A program made the position numbers and the translations under genes. A DNA stretch of 55,850 bases, taken from Pseudomonas floridensis. GTDB lineage: Bacteria; Pseudomonadota; Gammaproteobacteria; Pseudomonadales; Pseudomonadaceae. Shown in pieces: positions 8,782-18,076 of the stretch (the first letter of the stretch is position 1; every line of letters begins with the position of its first letter). The notes beneath the pieces are model-generated. The model was given only the letters and a program-made list of their open reading frames with translations. It was not told where the DNA came from and did not search any database. The stretch is taken from the NCBI RefSeq assembly GCF_002087235.1, contig NZ_MUIO01000048.1, positions 1-55,850 on the forward strand, read 5' to 3'.

Positions 8782-11019
8782 TCATTCAGCGCGTGGCACG
8801 GTAAACCGGAATTCACTGCCGTGCCCCACTTCACTCTCTGCCGCCAGTACCCCGCCGTGGGCCTTGATGATGCCTTGGGAAATGTACAGACCCAGTCCTG
8901 TACCGCTGGGGTTGCCTTCCTTGACAGTCCAGTAACGCTCGAAAATGTGCGGCAACTGGTCGGCTGGAATGCCTTCGCCGGAATCGCGAACGGTAAAGAC
9001 GATTTCGTTACCGTTGGACATTGCCGCCACGCCGATCTTGCCCAGCTTGGGCGTGAACTTGATGGCGTTGCCGATCAGGTTCGACAACACCTGGAACAGG
9101 CGCTCCGGGTCGGCCTTGACCTTGAGGTCGGGCTCGGCGTTGAAGGAAATTTCAATGGACTTGTCCATGGCCAGCGGCGCCAGCAACGAATACGCTTCTT
9201 CGAAGATCTGGCTGACTTCAAGCGATTGCGGCGTGATGGTGTAGCGGCCGGCTTCGATCTTCGATGTGTCGAGCAAATCCTCGAGCAATACGTTCATGCG
9301 GCTGGCGGCCTGTTGCATGGTGTCGATGGCCGAGGAAATACGCCTTGAGGTGTGCGGACCGTCAGAGCTGAAGGACTTCTGCATCATGCCGCAGAGCATC
9401 GAGATGACGGTCATCGGGTTGCGCAGGTCGTGGGACACCACGGCCACCAGTTCATCGCGCGCACGCACGGCCTGCTGCTCACGGGTCACCTGGCGAGCCA
9501 GGTCATCTTCCAGCGCCGAGCGACGCAGGTCGTTGGCCGCGAACAGATCGCCATGACTCCACTTGGTCGCGATGCCGGTCATTTCGACTTTCCAGATCTC
9601 GAATGAAGTGCGCGGTCTGAGGTGCATGCCGACATCGGAGCTTTCAAGGTTCAGCGGCTTGGCCGGATCACCGCTCCACTGAATGCTTTCCTTGACCTCG
9701 GGACGAAACCAGATCACGCCGTTATCCACCGGCTTGGGCAGGCTCATGGCGAGCACGCCGCTGGCGATTGCCTGGTAGGCCTCGGCGGGCGGGTAGAGGC
9801 TGGACAGCTTATGGCTGGAGAACACCGGCTCGCCACTGATCATCATCCACTTGTGCAAAGCCCGGATGTCGACAGGCTCGGGGCACACACCGTAGCAGTG
9901 CATCTGCCGATCCTCGATGATCGCCACACCGGTCGCGCCCACCAGATCCATCAGCAGTTGCGGCTGTTGCGACAGACCGTCGAACACGTTCTCTTCGGAG
10001 GCGATCATGGATTGATGCAAACGGCCAAGCGTCAGCAGTTTGGCTTCTCGCTGACGGCTGACTTCGAGGGCTTCCATTGCGCTGATTTGCAAGGACAGCA
10101 CCTGGCCGAGCGCCTGACAGGCGCTGCGCAATTCGTGAGAGACGTACAGCGGCGTGCGATGACCGCAGCTGATAAGCCCCCACAGCTTGTCGCCCTGGAT
10201 CAGCGATACGCTCATCGACGACAGCACGCCCATGTTTTTCATGTACTGGCAGTGAATCGGTGAAACGCTGCGCAGGGTCGAGAAACTCAGGTCGAGCTGC
10301 TGATGGGTATCCGGGCGCAGTTGCGGCACCAATGGCACCGGGGTGTAATCGGCATCGGGAATGATGCGCAGCCAGTTGCGTCGATACAGCTCACGCGCCT
10401 GCTCAGGAATGTCCGACGCCGGAAAAAACAGGCCATTGAACAGTTCCATGGAGGGCGATGACGCTTCGGCGATCACCTGGCCGTGACCTTCCTCCTCGAA
10501 GCGGTAGATCAGGACGCGGTCGTAACCGGTCATTTTCTGCACTTCGCGGACGCTGATTTCGTACAGCGTCTGCAGATCCCTGGCCGCGTGCAACTGGCGC
10601 AGCATGCGGCCCAGGTTACCGGTGCGCTCAAGGTAGCTGACAGCCTGGGCGTCCTTGTCCTGGATTTCAAGTTCCAGAATCAGAGCGCCCTGGCTGCGGT
10701 GCATCATCGCTTCGAATTCGATGCCGTTGACATTGATGAGCAGGCGCGGTGCGTCGACGAACGACTCATGGGCACTGGCACTTCTGATGACGTGGGTCCA
10801 GCCGGCACCTAGCGTCTTTTCGAGCGACTGGCCGATGACCTGCTGTGGCTCGAGGCCGAGCACGGCATGAACGTTGGCACTGACCTGCAGCACGGTCAGT
10901 TCGGGCTCCGTCAGCGTGAACAGCAGACCGTGCGGCTGGATGGCCCCCGGAAACTGGATGGGTTCATCAGCGCAATTGGCCAAGAGAGCTTCAAAAGCGT
11001 CCTTGTCGAGTTGGCTCAT
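8782..11019 (-). CDS. bphP: Bacteriophytochrome histidine kinase
   Basis: A 745-residue red/far-red photoreceptor kinase, the length I recall for P. syringae BphP1. Order: N-terminal extension with Cys16 (probable biliverdin attachment site), PAS (IQFPGAIQPHG), GAF with the PASDIP motif at residues 200-205 (Asp203), PHY, HisKA with His530 (VVSHDLRNP), then HATPase_c with NLIGNAIKF, DSGEGIP and GTGLGLY boxes. It binds biliverdin IXa and autophosphorylates in the cytoplasm. The ATG at 11019 is preceded by AGAGG; the longer opening overlaps bphO. The start overlaps the bphO stop by ATGA, so pigment synthesis and receptor are coupled. No response regulator lies next to it. Confidence 0.95.
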   Translation of the reverse strand: MSQLDKDAFEALLANCADEPIQFPGAIQPHGLLFTLTEPELTVLQVSANVHAVLGLEPQQVIGQSLEKTLGAGWTHVIRSASAHESFVDAPRLLINVNGIEFEAMMHRSQGALILELEIQDKDAQAVSYLERTGNLGRMLRQLHAARDLQTLYEISVREVQKMTGYDRVLIYRFEEEGHGQVIAEASSPSMELFNGLFFPASDIPEQARELYRRNWLRIIPDADYTPVPLVPQLRPDTHQQLDLSFSTLRSVSPIHCQYMKNMGVLSSMSVSLIQGDKLWGLISCGHRTPLYVSHELRSACQALGQVLSLQISAMEALEVSRQREAKLLTLGRLHQSMIASEENVFDGLSQQPQLLMDLVGATGVAIIEDRQMHCYGVCPEPVDIRALHKWMMISGEPVFSSHKLSSLYPPAEAYQAIASGVLAMSLPKPVDNGVIWFRPEVKESIQWSGDPAKPLNLESSDVGMHLRPRTSFEIWKVEMTGIATKWSHGDLFAANDLRRSALEDDLARQVTREQQAVRARDELVAVVSHDLRNPMTVISMLCGMMQKSFSSDGPHTSRRISSAIDTMQQAASRMNVLLEDLLDTSKIEAGRYTITPQSLEVSQIFEEAYSLLAPLAMDKSIEISFNAEPDLKVKADPERLFQVLSNLIGNAIKFTPKLGKIGVAAMSNGNEIVFTVRDSGEGIPADQLPHIFERYWTVKEGNPSGTGLGLYISQGIIKAHGGVLAAESEVGHGSEFRFTVPRAE

Positions 11020-11630
11020 AGCAGTACCTCTTGACCGTCGAGCCAATGCTCGAAACATGCAAATGTGGAGTGCGCCGCCTTTGCCGCGGCTTCATTAAAG
11101 ACAATGTCACTCGGCACATTATCCAGATAATTCAAAAATGCTTTCCAGCGCGGGCCGGTGTCGGTGCCATAAACATCCAGAAACGCGGCGCCGCTGGTCT
11201 CATCGAGGCCAAACCGCCGTTCGACTTCGCGCCGCAGCACCTGCCCTCCCAGTGTCGCACCTTCAAGTACATAGAGCACGCCCAGGCAGGCGCCCGGAGA
11301 ATCGATCACCGGCAATCGGCAACACAGCGGCAATCGCTCGATGTCCTGATCCGCCATGCCCAGCGCGTGCAGGTCCTCCACCAGAGCAGGCGTCTTGATC
11401 CGCTCGTGCAGAACGAGCGCTGACGGTGCGAGCGCACTGGAACGCAATGCAGCCTCAAGCGGTGCATACAGCCCGTAATAAGCTTGCATCAAGCGCAAGT
11501 AAAGGTCGGCATCCAGGCGGGAAGAGAAAAACGGCATGCGTTTTTCAAGTTGACTGTGTAGCTGACTCGTCTGATTACGAAGTGCATCGAGCAACCTCGG
11601 CGGTTTGAAACAGGAAAACTTTGCCGGCAT
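11016..11630 (-). CDS. bphO: Biliverdin-producing heme oxygenase
   Basis: A 204-residue bacterial heme oxygenase that opens haem to biliverdin, iron and CO, supplying the chromophore for the phytochrome gene that overlaps it. The proximal haem ligand is His25 in LRNQTSQLHSQLE, and the distal helix reads YVLEGATLGGQVLRRE. The protein is soluble and of usual length for the family. The ATG at 11630 has only a weak Shine-Dalgarno. No clear promoter element was recognised in the 195 bases upstream. Confidence 0.93.
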   Translation of the reverse strand: MPAKFSCFKPPRLLDALRNQTSQLHSQLEKRMPFFSSRLDADLYLRLMQAYYGLYAPLEAALRSSALAPSALVLHERIKTPALVEDLHALGMADQDIERLPLCCRLPVIDSPGACLGVLYVLEGATLGGQVLRREVERRFGLDETSGAAFLDVYGTDTGPRWKAFLNYLDNVPSDIVFNEAAAKAAHSTFACFEHWLDGQEVLL

Positions 11631-11825
11631 CCAGTAAGGCTCTCGATGGTTCGATAAGGCAGAAAAACGCGTCCGAGCGAAAATTGACGGTCAAAATACA
11701 GACTGACGGCCAAAGCCGACAGTCTTTTTCGGAATTCGCGATGAAATACAGAAGTTTGAAATGACGCTCAGCAGGCAATCCAGCGCGATCGCTTCAAACG
11801 ACTGCCTGCCCTGTCTCTTGACGCA

Positions 11826-12773
11826 TCAGCCTTGGCTTGTCTGATACTCGATCGTCAGATGCGAAACCTCATGTACCTGACCGAGTCTCTCACGGATCAG
11901 CTCGACAGGCACTTTAATATCAGCCAGTACACTGACGATCACCGCGTGAGCCTGAGGCCCCACCTGCCAGACGTGCAGATCGATGATCTTCACGCCTCCT
12001 GTCGTCTGGATGATTTCACGGATTTCATCCGCCACCTGCTCGTCAGTTACGTCCAGCAAAACACTGGAACTGTCTTTGATCAGACCGTAAGCCCACTTGG
12101 CGATAACACACGCGCCGACGATACCCATCAGCGGGTCCAGCCACACCCAGCCCAGATAGCGCCCGGCCAGCAAGGCGGCAATGGCGAGCACCGAAGTCAA
12201 CGCATCGGCCATGACATGAAGGTAGGCCGAGCGAAAATTGTTGTCGCCGTGGTGGTGATCGTGAGCATGCGAATGACCGTGTGCATGACCGTGATCGTGA
12301 TGCCCGTGCCCGCCCGACAGCAGCACCGCGCTCAACACATTCACCACCAGACCGATGACCGCAATCACCGTGGCTTCGGCAAACGCCACGGTGGTGGGCT
12401 GAAACAGCCGGACCAGAGACTCGATGCCGATGCCCAGTGACACCATGGCCAGAATGAGTGCCGACGCAAAACCGGCGAGATCGCCAACCTTGCCGGTACC
12501 GAAACTGAACCGGTGGTTATGCGCGTTGCGCCGCGCGAAAGCATAAGCACCTGCCGCGATGCCCAGCGCACCGGCATGGGTTGCCATGTGCAGCCCGTCG
12601 GCAAGCAGGGCCATGGAGCCGGTGATGTAGCCCGCCAGGATCTCGACCACCATCATCACGAAGGTCAACGCCACGACCCACAACGTGCGCCGGGCGTTGC
12701 GGTCATGGGCTGCGCCGAGAAACACATGGTGATGGGGTTGCGCGGCAGAGCGGCCATGCTGTTCGTGGATCAT
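11826..12773 (-). CDS. dmeF: CDF-family divalent metal efflux transporter, DmeF-like
   Basis: A 315-residue cation diffusion facilitator of the inner membrane that exports divalent metal (Co/Ni/Zn class) by proton antiport. It has six hydrophobic helices, the HxxxD-type metal site in helix II (LLADGLHMATHAGAL) and in helix V (HVMADALTSVLAI). A His-rich loop between helices IV and V runs GGHGHHDHGHAHGHSHAHD. The C-terminal cytoplasmic domain carries IDLHVWQVG. The long His loop and the CsoR/RcnR-type regulator 25 bases upstream favour a DmeF-like cobalt/nickel assignment over a plain zinc carrier. The start at 12773 follows GGGAG; the longer frame is not supported. Confidence 0.8.
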   Translation of the reverse strand: MIHEQHGRSAAQPHHHVFLGAAHDRNARRTLWVVALTFVMMVVEILAGYITGSMALLADGLHMATHAGALGIAAGAYAFARRNAHNHRFSFGTGKVGDLAGFASALILAMVSLGIGIESLVRLFQPTTVAFAEATVIAVIGLVVNVLSAVLLSGGHGHHDHGHAHGHSHAHDHHHGDNNFRSAYLHVMADALTSVLAIAALLAGRYLGWVWLDPLMGIVGACVIAKWAYGLIKDSSSVLLDVTDEQVADEIREIIQTTGGVKIIDLHVWQVGPQAHAVIVSVLADIKVPVELIRERLGQVHEVSHLTIEYQTSQG

Positions 12774-12798
12774 CGAGAAACTCCCTGAGCAACAGACG

Positions 12799-13074
12799 TC
12801 ATTTGGAATAGCGGCGGATGGCTTCAAGCAACTCTTCCAGGCCCTGCGCCCGGGCTTCATCGCTCAAATCAGGACGCGCCACATGCTCGCGGGCATGGGC
12901 TTCGATGATCTGGTCCAGCAGGCCATTGAGAGCGCCGCGAGTGGCCGCGACCAGATGCAGCGTGGTGGCGCAATCGGCGTCGCCCTCCAGACCACGTTCG
13001 ATGGCCTGCACCTGCCCGGCGATGCGCCGGACACGTTTAAGCAGATCAGCCTTGTTATCGATCATGTGCGCCAT
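12799..13074 (-). CDS. dmeR: CsoR/RcnR-family metal-responsive repressor, DmeR-like
   Basis: A 91-residue all-helical repressor. LLKRVRRIAGQVQAIERGLE is the DNA-contacting helix of the family, and DCATTLHLVAATRGALNGLL holds the Cys35 and His-type ligands of the RcnR/FrmR/DmeR group. The final helix is acidic (ELLEAIRRYSK). It should repress itself and dmeF, letting go when cobalt or nickel binds. A formaldehyde-sensing FrmR identity is possible from family alone, but the efflux partner argues for metal. A second in-frame ATG lies three codons in. Confidence 0.82.
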   Translation of the reverse strand: MAHMIDNKADLLKRVRRIAGQVQAIERGLEGDADCATTLHLVAATRGALNGLLDQIIEAHAREHVARPDLSDEARAQGLEELLEAIRRYSK

Positions 13075-13076
13075 AA

Positions 13077-13095
13077 CATACCCCCCTACCCTATC
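13077..13095. promoter_or_regulatory. Probable operator of the CsoR/RcnR-type repressor
   Basis: Directly upstream of the dmeR start is CATACCCCCCTACCCTATC: a six-base C tract (13081-13086) with A/T-rich flanks. RcnR and FrmR family operators contain a G/C tract flanked by short AT inverted elements, so this is the likely autoregulatory site. On the gene strand the G-run also serves as the ribosome-binding region. Confidence 0.5.
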
Positions 13096-13191
13096 TGAAA
13101 GTCATGTTAGATGTTTGGCGGGCGGCAGGCAAACGCCCGCTGCAAACGCTCCGTCATCAACGGACCCGTTTTCAGACGGGCGCCACAAGGA

Positions 13192-15225
13192 TCAACGCAC
13201 GTTCTGATACAGCATCATGCGCGAGGTTTCGTGCAGGCCACGGGTCAGGTCGCGCAGGCGCTTGAACTCTTCCGGGTTCTGCTCGGCGACATTGATCAGC
13301 GGCGTGGGCGACGCCAGGTCGTGCAGGGTCGCAGAGCTGCCGTCGTGCTCCATCTGCAACAGGTAATGCTGGGTAACGCCGCCGATCAGCGGGAATGTTC
13401 CCTCGCGCAGCACCAGTGGCACCACCCGCTCGCCTTCCGGGGCGGGCTGCTGAATATCGCGGCCCATCGCGCCGTTGCTGAACGGCATGCCTGCCATACC
13501 GGCAAGCGTGGGCAGCAGATCGGCAAGGCCGACCGCGTCGTCGATCACCCGTGTGCCCAACAACCCCGGCGCGTGGATCAGCATCGGCACGTTGTTGCTC
13601 TCCAGCCCCAATTGCTCGAAGGCAGGCGCCATGTGCGGGATCTGGCTGATGCGCGTGTTGTGATCGCCAAACAGCACGAAAATGGTGTTTTCGTAATAGC
13701 CGCCTGCTTTGGCCAGGTCCATCAGACGGCCTATGTTGAAGTCCAGCAGGCGTACCGCGTTGTACTGCTCCACGCTGCGTGAACCTGCGGCCTGCACTTG
13801 CTCCAGCGTCTTGTCACTGACCTGGAAACCGTCGTTGTCTTTCGGAATGGTGAACGGCCGGTGATTGCCTGCCGTCTGCACGTAGGCAAAAAACGGTTTG
13901 TCGGCGGGCAAGGCGCGCAGGATGCGGTCGCTCTCCTTGAACAGGTCCAGATCGGAAATGCCCCAGACATCTACCTGAGGTGATTTCCAGTCGCGCTCGT
14001 CATACAGGCGAACGTCGTCGATGCTGCGCCGGATCAGCGCGTTCATGTTGGCCCAGCCGGAGTTGCCGCCAATCATGTACAGCTTTTCGTAACCCTTGAA
14101 ATCGTTGATGATCGTGTGCTGTCGCGTCAGCAGCGGGTGACGCGTGGCCGTTTCCTGACGCGTGACGTCGGGCACTCCGGTGATGCTCGCCCACACGGTT
14201 TTGGCCGTGCCGGTTACCGGTACATAGAAATGTTTGAAGAACCAGCTCTGGGTCGCCAGATGATCCAGGTTCGGCGTCGGATTGAGCGGGTTACCATATG
14301 CGCCCACAGCACTGGTGCCCAACGATTCCAGCATCACGAACATCACGTTCGGTGGCCGGTCACCCGGCAAACGGTAAGGTTGTACTGGTTGCTGGCGCGT
14401 GAAATTGGGGATGCTCACGTCAGGCTTTTCCACACCCAGATAACGGGCGACAACGTCGTAGTGCTCACGCACCTGTTTTTCGTCATAGCGCGACTGGGCG
14501 ACCTTGAGGGTGTCGTACAGAAACAGCGCCGGGTTGAGCCCCAGCGCCGCCACCTGACTGTTGCCGGAGAAGAACGCATCGCTCCAGCGCAACGGCACCG
14601 GGTTCTCCAGATTGAGGTTCTCGACCCGGCCCAGCAGACCGAGAAACGTCGCGCACACCACGACGGCCGAAACCGCAGCAATCGACCAGCGCTTCATAGG
14701 TTTAGGAGCGCGCGCCAGCGTCATTCGCTCAAGGGTGATCAGCGTCCAGCCCATCAGCGCAACGGTCAGCAGCCACGCAAAGGTGATCCACAGCACCGGA
14801 TAGGTCTGCCAGAGCATGTCGCGGGAAATCTGAGCGTCTTCCAGATAACGCAATACGCTGGCGTTGAGTCGCACGCCAAGGTACGCGTAATGGCCGAAAT
14901 CAATGATGTAGACCAGCGTCAGAACCGCCAGCGCCAGCACCAGCCAGACCCGCGCCACCCAGCGCAGCGCAGGGACGCGGACCAGATTGAAACGCGGCAA
15001 CCAGAGCAGCACGGCCACAGGCAGCATCAGCAGCAGCGCCAGACGCAGGTCGAACCGCAAACCGATGCCCAGCGTCTGCAGCACGTCGCCGCTGGTGAAC
15101 AGCGTGCCGGGCTCGATACCCGAAAAGCCGTAGAAAAACACCATTCGCAGCGCCGCCAGCAGCAGAAACACCCACACGACCGCGCCCAGCCAGTACCTCA
15201 GGCGTCGTGATTGCAAGCCACTCAT
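13192..15225 (-). CDS. LtaS/OpgB-like sulfatase-fold phosphotransferase
   Basis: A 677-residue inner-membrane enzyme with about five N-terminal TM helices followed by a periplasmic alkaline-phosphatase/sulfatase domain, the plan of lipoteichoic acid synthase and phosphoglycerol transferases. Metal/catalytic signatures are VMFVMLESLG, the nucleophile segment TGTAKT (Thr343 the probable nucleophile), WGISDLDLF and FGDHNTR. In Gram-negatives such proteins move phosphoglycerol or phosphoethanolamine to periplasmic glucans or lipid A. The ATG at 15225 is spaced well from GAGG; two ATGs upstream are too close to it. It is third in a co-directional unit with a membrane protein and a sialidase-like protein. 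Confidence 0.8.
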   Translation of the reverse strand: MSGLQSRRLRYWLGAVVWVFLLLAALRMVFFYGFSGIEPGTLFTSGDVLQTLGIGLRFDLRLALLLMLPVAVLLWLPRFNLVRVPALRWVARVWLVLALAVLTLVYIIDFGHYAYLGVRLNASVLRYLEDAQISRDMLWQTYPVLWITFAWLLTVALMGWTLITLERMTLARAPKPMKRWSIAAVSAVVVCATFLGLLGRVENLNLENPVPLRWSDAFFSGNSQVAALGLNPALFLYDTLKVAQSRYDEKQVREHYDVVARYLGVEKPDVSIPNFTRQQPVQPYRLPGDRPPNVMFVMLESLGTSAVGAYGNPLNPTPNLDHLATQSWFFKHFYVPVTGTAKTVWASITGVPDVTRQETATRHPLLTRQHTIINDFKGYEKLYMIGGNSGWANMNALIRRSIDDVRLYDERDWKSPQVDVWGISDLDLFKESDRILRALPADKPFFAYVQTAGNHRPFTIPKDNDGFQVSDKTLEQVQAAGSRSVEQYNAVRLLDFNIGRLMDLAKAGGYYENTIFVLFGDHNTRISQIPHMAPAFEQLGLESNNVPMLIHAPGLLGTRVIDDAVGLADLLPTLAGMAGMPFSNGAMGRDIQQPAPEGERVVPLVLREGTFPLIGGVTQHYLLQMEHDGSSATLHDLASPTPLINVAEQNPEEFKRLRDLTRGLHETSRMMLYQNVR

Positions 15226-15236
15226 TCTCATTCCTC

Positions 15237-15857
15237 TCATGCAGCACCGGCAGACAGGTCTGCCGGGCGATTGCGCCTCACGGCCGTGCGATAGACATAA
15301 CCAACGCCCAGCCACAGCAGTGCCGCACAGCAGTACAGCGCCAGCAGCGGGTCGATCAGGTAGTCCCAATAATTTTCCGACGGTTTGATGCGGAACGTGA
15401 ACGCCAGCGTGGCGACACTGAGCATCACCACGCCCGGCACATTGCGCAGGCAGACCAGCACCAGTGCCAGTAACGCCACGATGATGATCATCGTCCTGGG
15501 GTTATAGCCCCAGCGGTACGGGTCGAAATAGGTCAGCCCCAGCGTGGCCGGATACAACGTCAGTGCCATGCCGGCAAACACCAGCAACACCAGTAGCCGA
15601 TGCGTGGCGGCCATGGGTCTGATGACGCCCAGTCGATGCAGGGTCAGCCAGGCCAGCACCACCAGACTGCTGATCGAAAGGTCATCGGTCAGGCTGCGGG
15701 CGTAGGCCGCCATCGTCAGGTCATTGACCTCGATCACGCTCAGCAGAGACGTCGCCGCGAGCAGCCCACAGCGCCACCACAACGAAGCGGTCAACGGCGC
15801 GAGCAGGACGAACAGGGTCCACGCAAAGGCCAGATGGGCCAGTCCCAGCGCAATCAT
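15237..15857 (-). CDS. Multi-TM membrane protein of unknown function
   Basis: A 206-residue hydrophobic protein with about six TM segments (e.g. LAHLAFAWTLFVLLAPL, LLVLLVFAGMALTL, IIIVALLALVLVCL) and a basic C-terminus (RTAVRRNRPAD). I do not recognise a family. The ATG overlaps the stop of the sialidase-like gene (ATGA) and its stop lies 11 bases before the transferase gene, so all three are probably made together. It may anchor or supply substrate to one of them. Confidence 0.65.
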   Translation of the reverse strand: MIALGLAHLAFAWTLFVLLAPLTASLWWRCGLLAATSLLSVIEVNDLTMAAYARSLTDDLSISSLVVLAWLTLHRLGVIRPMAATHRLLVLLVFAGMALTLYPATLGLTYFDPYRWGYNPRTMIIIVALLALVLVCLRNVPGVVMLSVATLAFTFRIKPSENYWDYLIDPLLALYCCAALLWLGVGYVYRTAVRRNRPADLSAGAA

Positions 15858-17152
15858 AAAAGGTGCTCCGCCAGCCAGGCCTCATTGAAGCTGACATGTT
15901 TGATGAAGGTGTTATTCCACGAGTAGACCAGGTGATACAGGCCTTCGGGGCTGCGGATGAAGTAAGGGTATTCGTATTCGAAATCGCAGCCTTGCGGCGA
16001 GCAGACGCGCTGGTCGAGGTTGCTCAGAAACTCGGCTTCCATCGGCTGACGACGGGCACCGCTGGAGCTTCTGAAGCCTTCTCCGATGACCTCCTTGTAG
16101 GCTTCCAGAGAGAATGGCGTGCCCAGCGGATCGGGGGACTTGTCCAGGTCGATCACCGGGCGCCAGACATTCATCTCTTCGTCGGTGCCATACAGGCTGA
16201 GCTTGAAGCGGCCTTCACGCAGATCATTCAGCGCCACCAGCAGCCCCTTGCCTGGCACGCCGACGGCTGCCAACGACGAATTGGGGTTGCTGGGCGACAG
16301 TGGATGCGGCTCGCTCCAGGTCTGCCCGCCATCTTCGGTGCGGCTGGCCAGGACCCGATGATGGGTTTCACCGGCATAGCGCAGCAATGCCACCGCACGC
16401 TGCCCATCCAGCGGCACGACCGTGGGCTGCAGGGAGTTCTTGCCCCGGCTGATACGAAACTTGTCGATCACGTCGCCGTCGGGACTCAGGTACAGGTACT
16501 CGGCAAACTTGCCGAGAAACTCGTGGTACACCGGCAGCCCGATCGAACCGTCGGCATGAAAGACCGGCGCGGCGCGCACCAGCGTACTGATGTTGAGAAA
16601 GGGCGACGTCACCAGTTGACGCGGCGGCGACCAACTGGTGCCCATGTCGCCGGACACCATCGCATTGACCGTGCTGCCCGCCCAGCCGCCGACCGAGACC
16701 GACACATAAAACAGCCACAGACGGTTGTCGGGTGCGAGCGCGATCACCGGGTTACCCAGCTTGCGGATGTACTTGCCGGTCCCGGTCTGAGTGGACTCAC
16801 GGGTCGCCAGCACCTGCTCGGCGCCCCATTCCTCTGTAGCAGCGTCGAAGCGCGAGGTGCGTATCTCGACATCCCCGGCGCCTTCGCGGGAACCTGCGAA
16901 CCACACCGACATCAGGTCGCCACCGGGCAGCGCCGTGACCGCCGAGGAATGCACGAAGTCGTCCAGGTCCGAAGAGGCGAAGCGCGAACTATAGGAGGCC
17001 TTGGGCGCGACACTTTGTGCACTTGCGGTCGGCGTGGTCACGGCAAAGCCTGACATTCTGTGCAGCGGATGGCTAAGCCACGCGCTCATGAAGATCGCCA
17101 TGACGATCAGGCCTGCGCTCCATGCGACCAGGTTTGGGGACATTACACGCAT
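15854..17152 (-). CDS. Sialidase-like BNR-repeat beta-propeller, membrane-anchored
   Basis: A 432-residue protein with one N-terminal TM anchor (residues 8-25, LVAWSAGLIVMAIFMSAW) and a periplasmic six-bladed propeller of the sialidase superfamily. Asp-box motifs include SGDMGTSW and TEDGGQTW, and the core has HADGSIGLPVYHEF and SLQPTVVPLDG. True sialidases have an arginine triad and a Tyr/Glu pair; I cannot confirm these by eye, so the sugar substrate is open. It is the first gene of the three-gene envelope unit. No convincing Shine-Dalgarno precedes either 17152 or the alternative ATG at 17143. Confidence 0.75.
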   Translation of the reverse strand: MRVMSPNLVAWSAGLIVMAIFMSAWLSHPLHRMSGFAVTTPTASAQSVAPKASYSSRFASSDLDDFVHSSAVTALPGGDLMSVWFAGSREGAGDVEIRTSRFDAATEEWGAEQVLATRESTQTGTGKYIRKLGNPVIALAPDNRLWLFYVSVSVGGWAGSTVNAMVSGDMGTSWSPPRQLVTSPFLNISTLVRAAPVFHADGSIGLPVYHEFLGKFAEYLYLSPDGDVIDKFRISRGKNSLQPTVVPLDGQRAVALLRYAGETHHRVLASRTEDGGQTWSEPHPLSPSNPNSSLAAVGVPGKGLLVALNDLREGRFKLSLYGTDEEMNVWRPVIDLDKSPDPLGTPFSLEAYKEVIGEGFRSSSGARRQPMEAEFLSNLDQRVCSPQGCDFEYEYPYFIRSPEGLYHLVYSWNNTFIKHVSFNEAWLAEHLL

Positions 17153-17216
17153 GAAGGGGCATCGCTATAGTGAGGGTTTAAGAAATCCGTGGAGGGGTCT
17201 GGCACTGAATGAATGT

Positions 17217-17762
17217 TCAGCGCAGGCGATCTTCAGGCAACGGACGTCGTTTCCCTGTCAGCATCGACAACGGCAGGTTGTCGCGCACCTGAACGCTTTC
17301 GAAAATGGCCGCCGCGATGTGCAGCACCACCAGCGCGCACAGCGTGTTGGCCAGCGTCTCGTGAATCTGCAGCGGCCAGTCGGCACCCCATAGCGCATCG
17401 ACTTCCTGCATCATCCAGCCGGTCAGGCCCATGCCGAAGATCAACAGCATCATCAGCACCATCACCAGTGCCCCGAGCGGCGAATGGCCGAGCCGGTGCA
17501 CTGGCTGGCGACTCACCAGTGTGCAAACGTGCTTGCGCAGTCGCGTCGGGGTCGGCCAGAAATCGCTCCAGCGGGCGCTGGCGGGACCGACGAATCCCCA
17601 CACCACCCGCACGGCCAGCCAGGCGACGGCGTAGTAGCCCAGCCAGACGTGCCAGTCATCACCGGCTTCGTTGAAGAAGTAGTTGGCGATGAAGACACCC
17701 GCGATCGAGGCATGAAACAGCCTGACCAGCGGGTCCCAGAGCCGCAGGGACGCGTCGCGCAT
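17217..17762 (-). CDS. Cytochrome b561-type diheme membrane protein
   Basis: A 181-residue four-TM inner-membrane cytochrome of the b561/Ni-hydrogenase b type. Probable haem histidines are in LVRLFHASIAG (helix I), DDWHVWLGY (helix II), QIHETLANTL (helix III) and LVVLHIAAAIFE (helix IV). It passes electrons between quinol and a periplasmic or membrane partner. The start overlaps the stop of the PepSY gene (TGATG), so the pair is one operon. Such PepSY plus b561 pairs commonly sit opposite a QseBC/PmrAB-type two-component system, as here. Confidence 0.85.
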   Translation of the reverse strand: MRDASLRLWDPLVRLFHASIAGVFIANYFFNEAGDDWHVWLGYYAVAWLAVRVVWGFVGPASARWSDFWPTPTRLRKHVCTLVSRQPVHRLGHSPLGALVMVLMMLLIFGMGLTGWMMQEVDALWGADWPLQIHETLANTLCALVVLHIAAAIFESVQVRDNLPLSMLTGKRRPLPEDRLR

Positions 17763-18028
17763 CAGCCCTTGATCTCGGTCTTCACCGCTTTGCCGGTCAC
17801 CGGATCGTGATAAATCTCGACCTTGCGCTTGTCCTTGTCAAAACCGTAGATCTCGTAGCAGTTGCCGTCAGTGACCTTGAACTTGCTGATCTCGTAACCC
17901 TGAGCCTTGAGCTGCTCCTGGAATTTGGCCTGATCCTGCCACTGGGACTTATCGGCGGTGGTGCATTGCGGACCTGCCAGCGCCAACGGGCTGGCCAGCA
18001 ACAGGGAAATCAGCAGGACTTTACGCAT
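17762..18028 (-). CDS. Small periplasmic PepSY-domain protein
   Basis: An 88-residue secreted protein: signal peptide MRKVLLISLLLASPLALAG, then a single PepSY fold (QLKAQGYEISKFKVTDGNCYE through VEIYHDPVTGKAVKTE). Two cysteines (QCTTAD and GNCYE) may form a disulfide. Family members are small periplasmic proteins tied to cytochrome b561 or to envelope-stress sensor kinases. It is the first gene of a two-gene operon with the b561 cytochrome and is divergent from the response regulator. Confidence 0.85.
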   Translation of the reverse strand: MRKVLLISLLLASPLALAGPQCTTADKSQWQDQAKFQEQLKAQGYEISKFKVTDGNCYEIYGFDKDKRKVEIYHDPVTGKAVKTEIKG

Positions 18029-18076
18029 GAAAAATACTCGCAGGCAGTGAAGGAGTGCTCACTGTGCGAAACGAGT

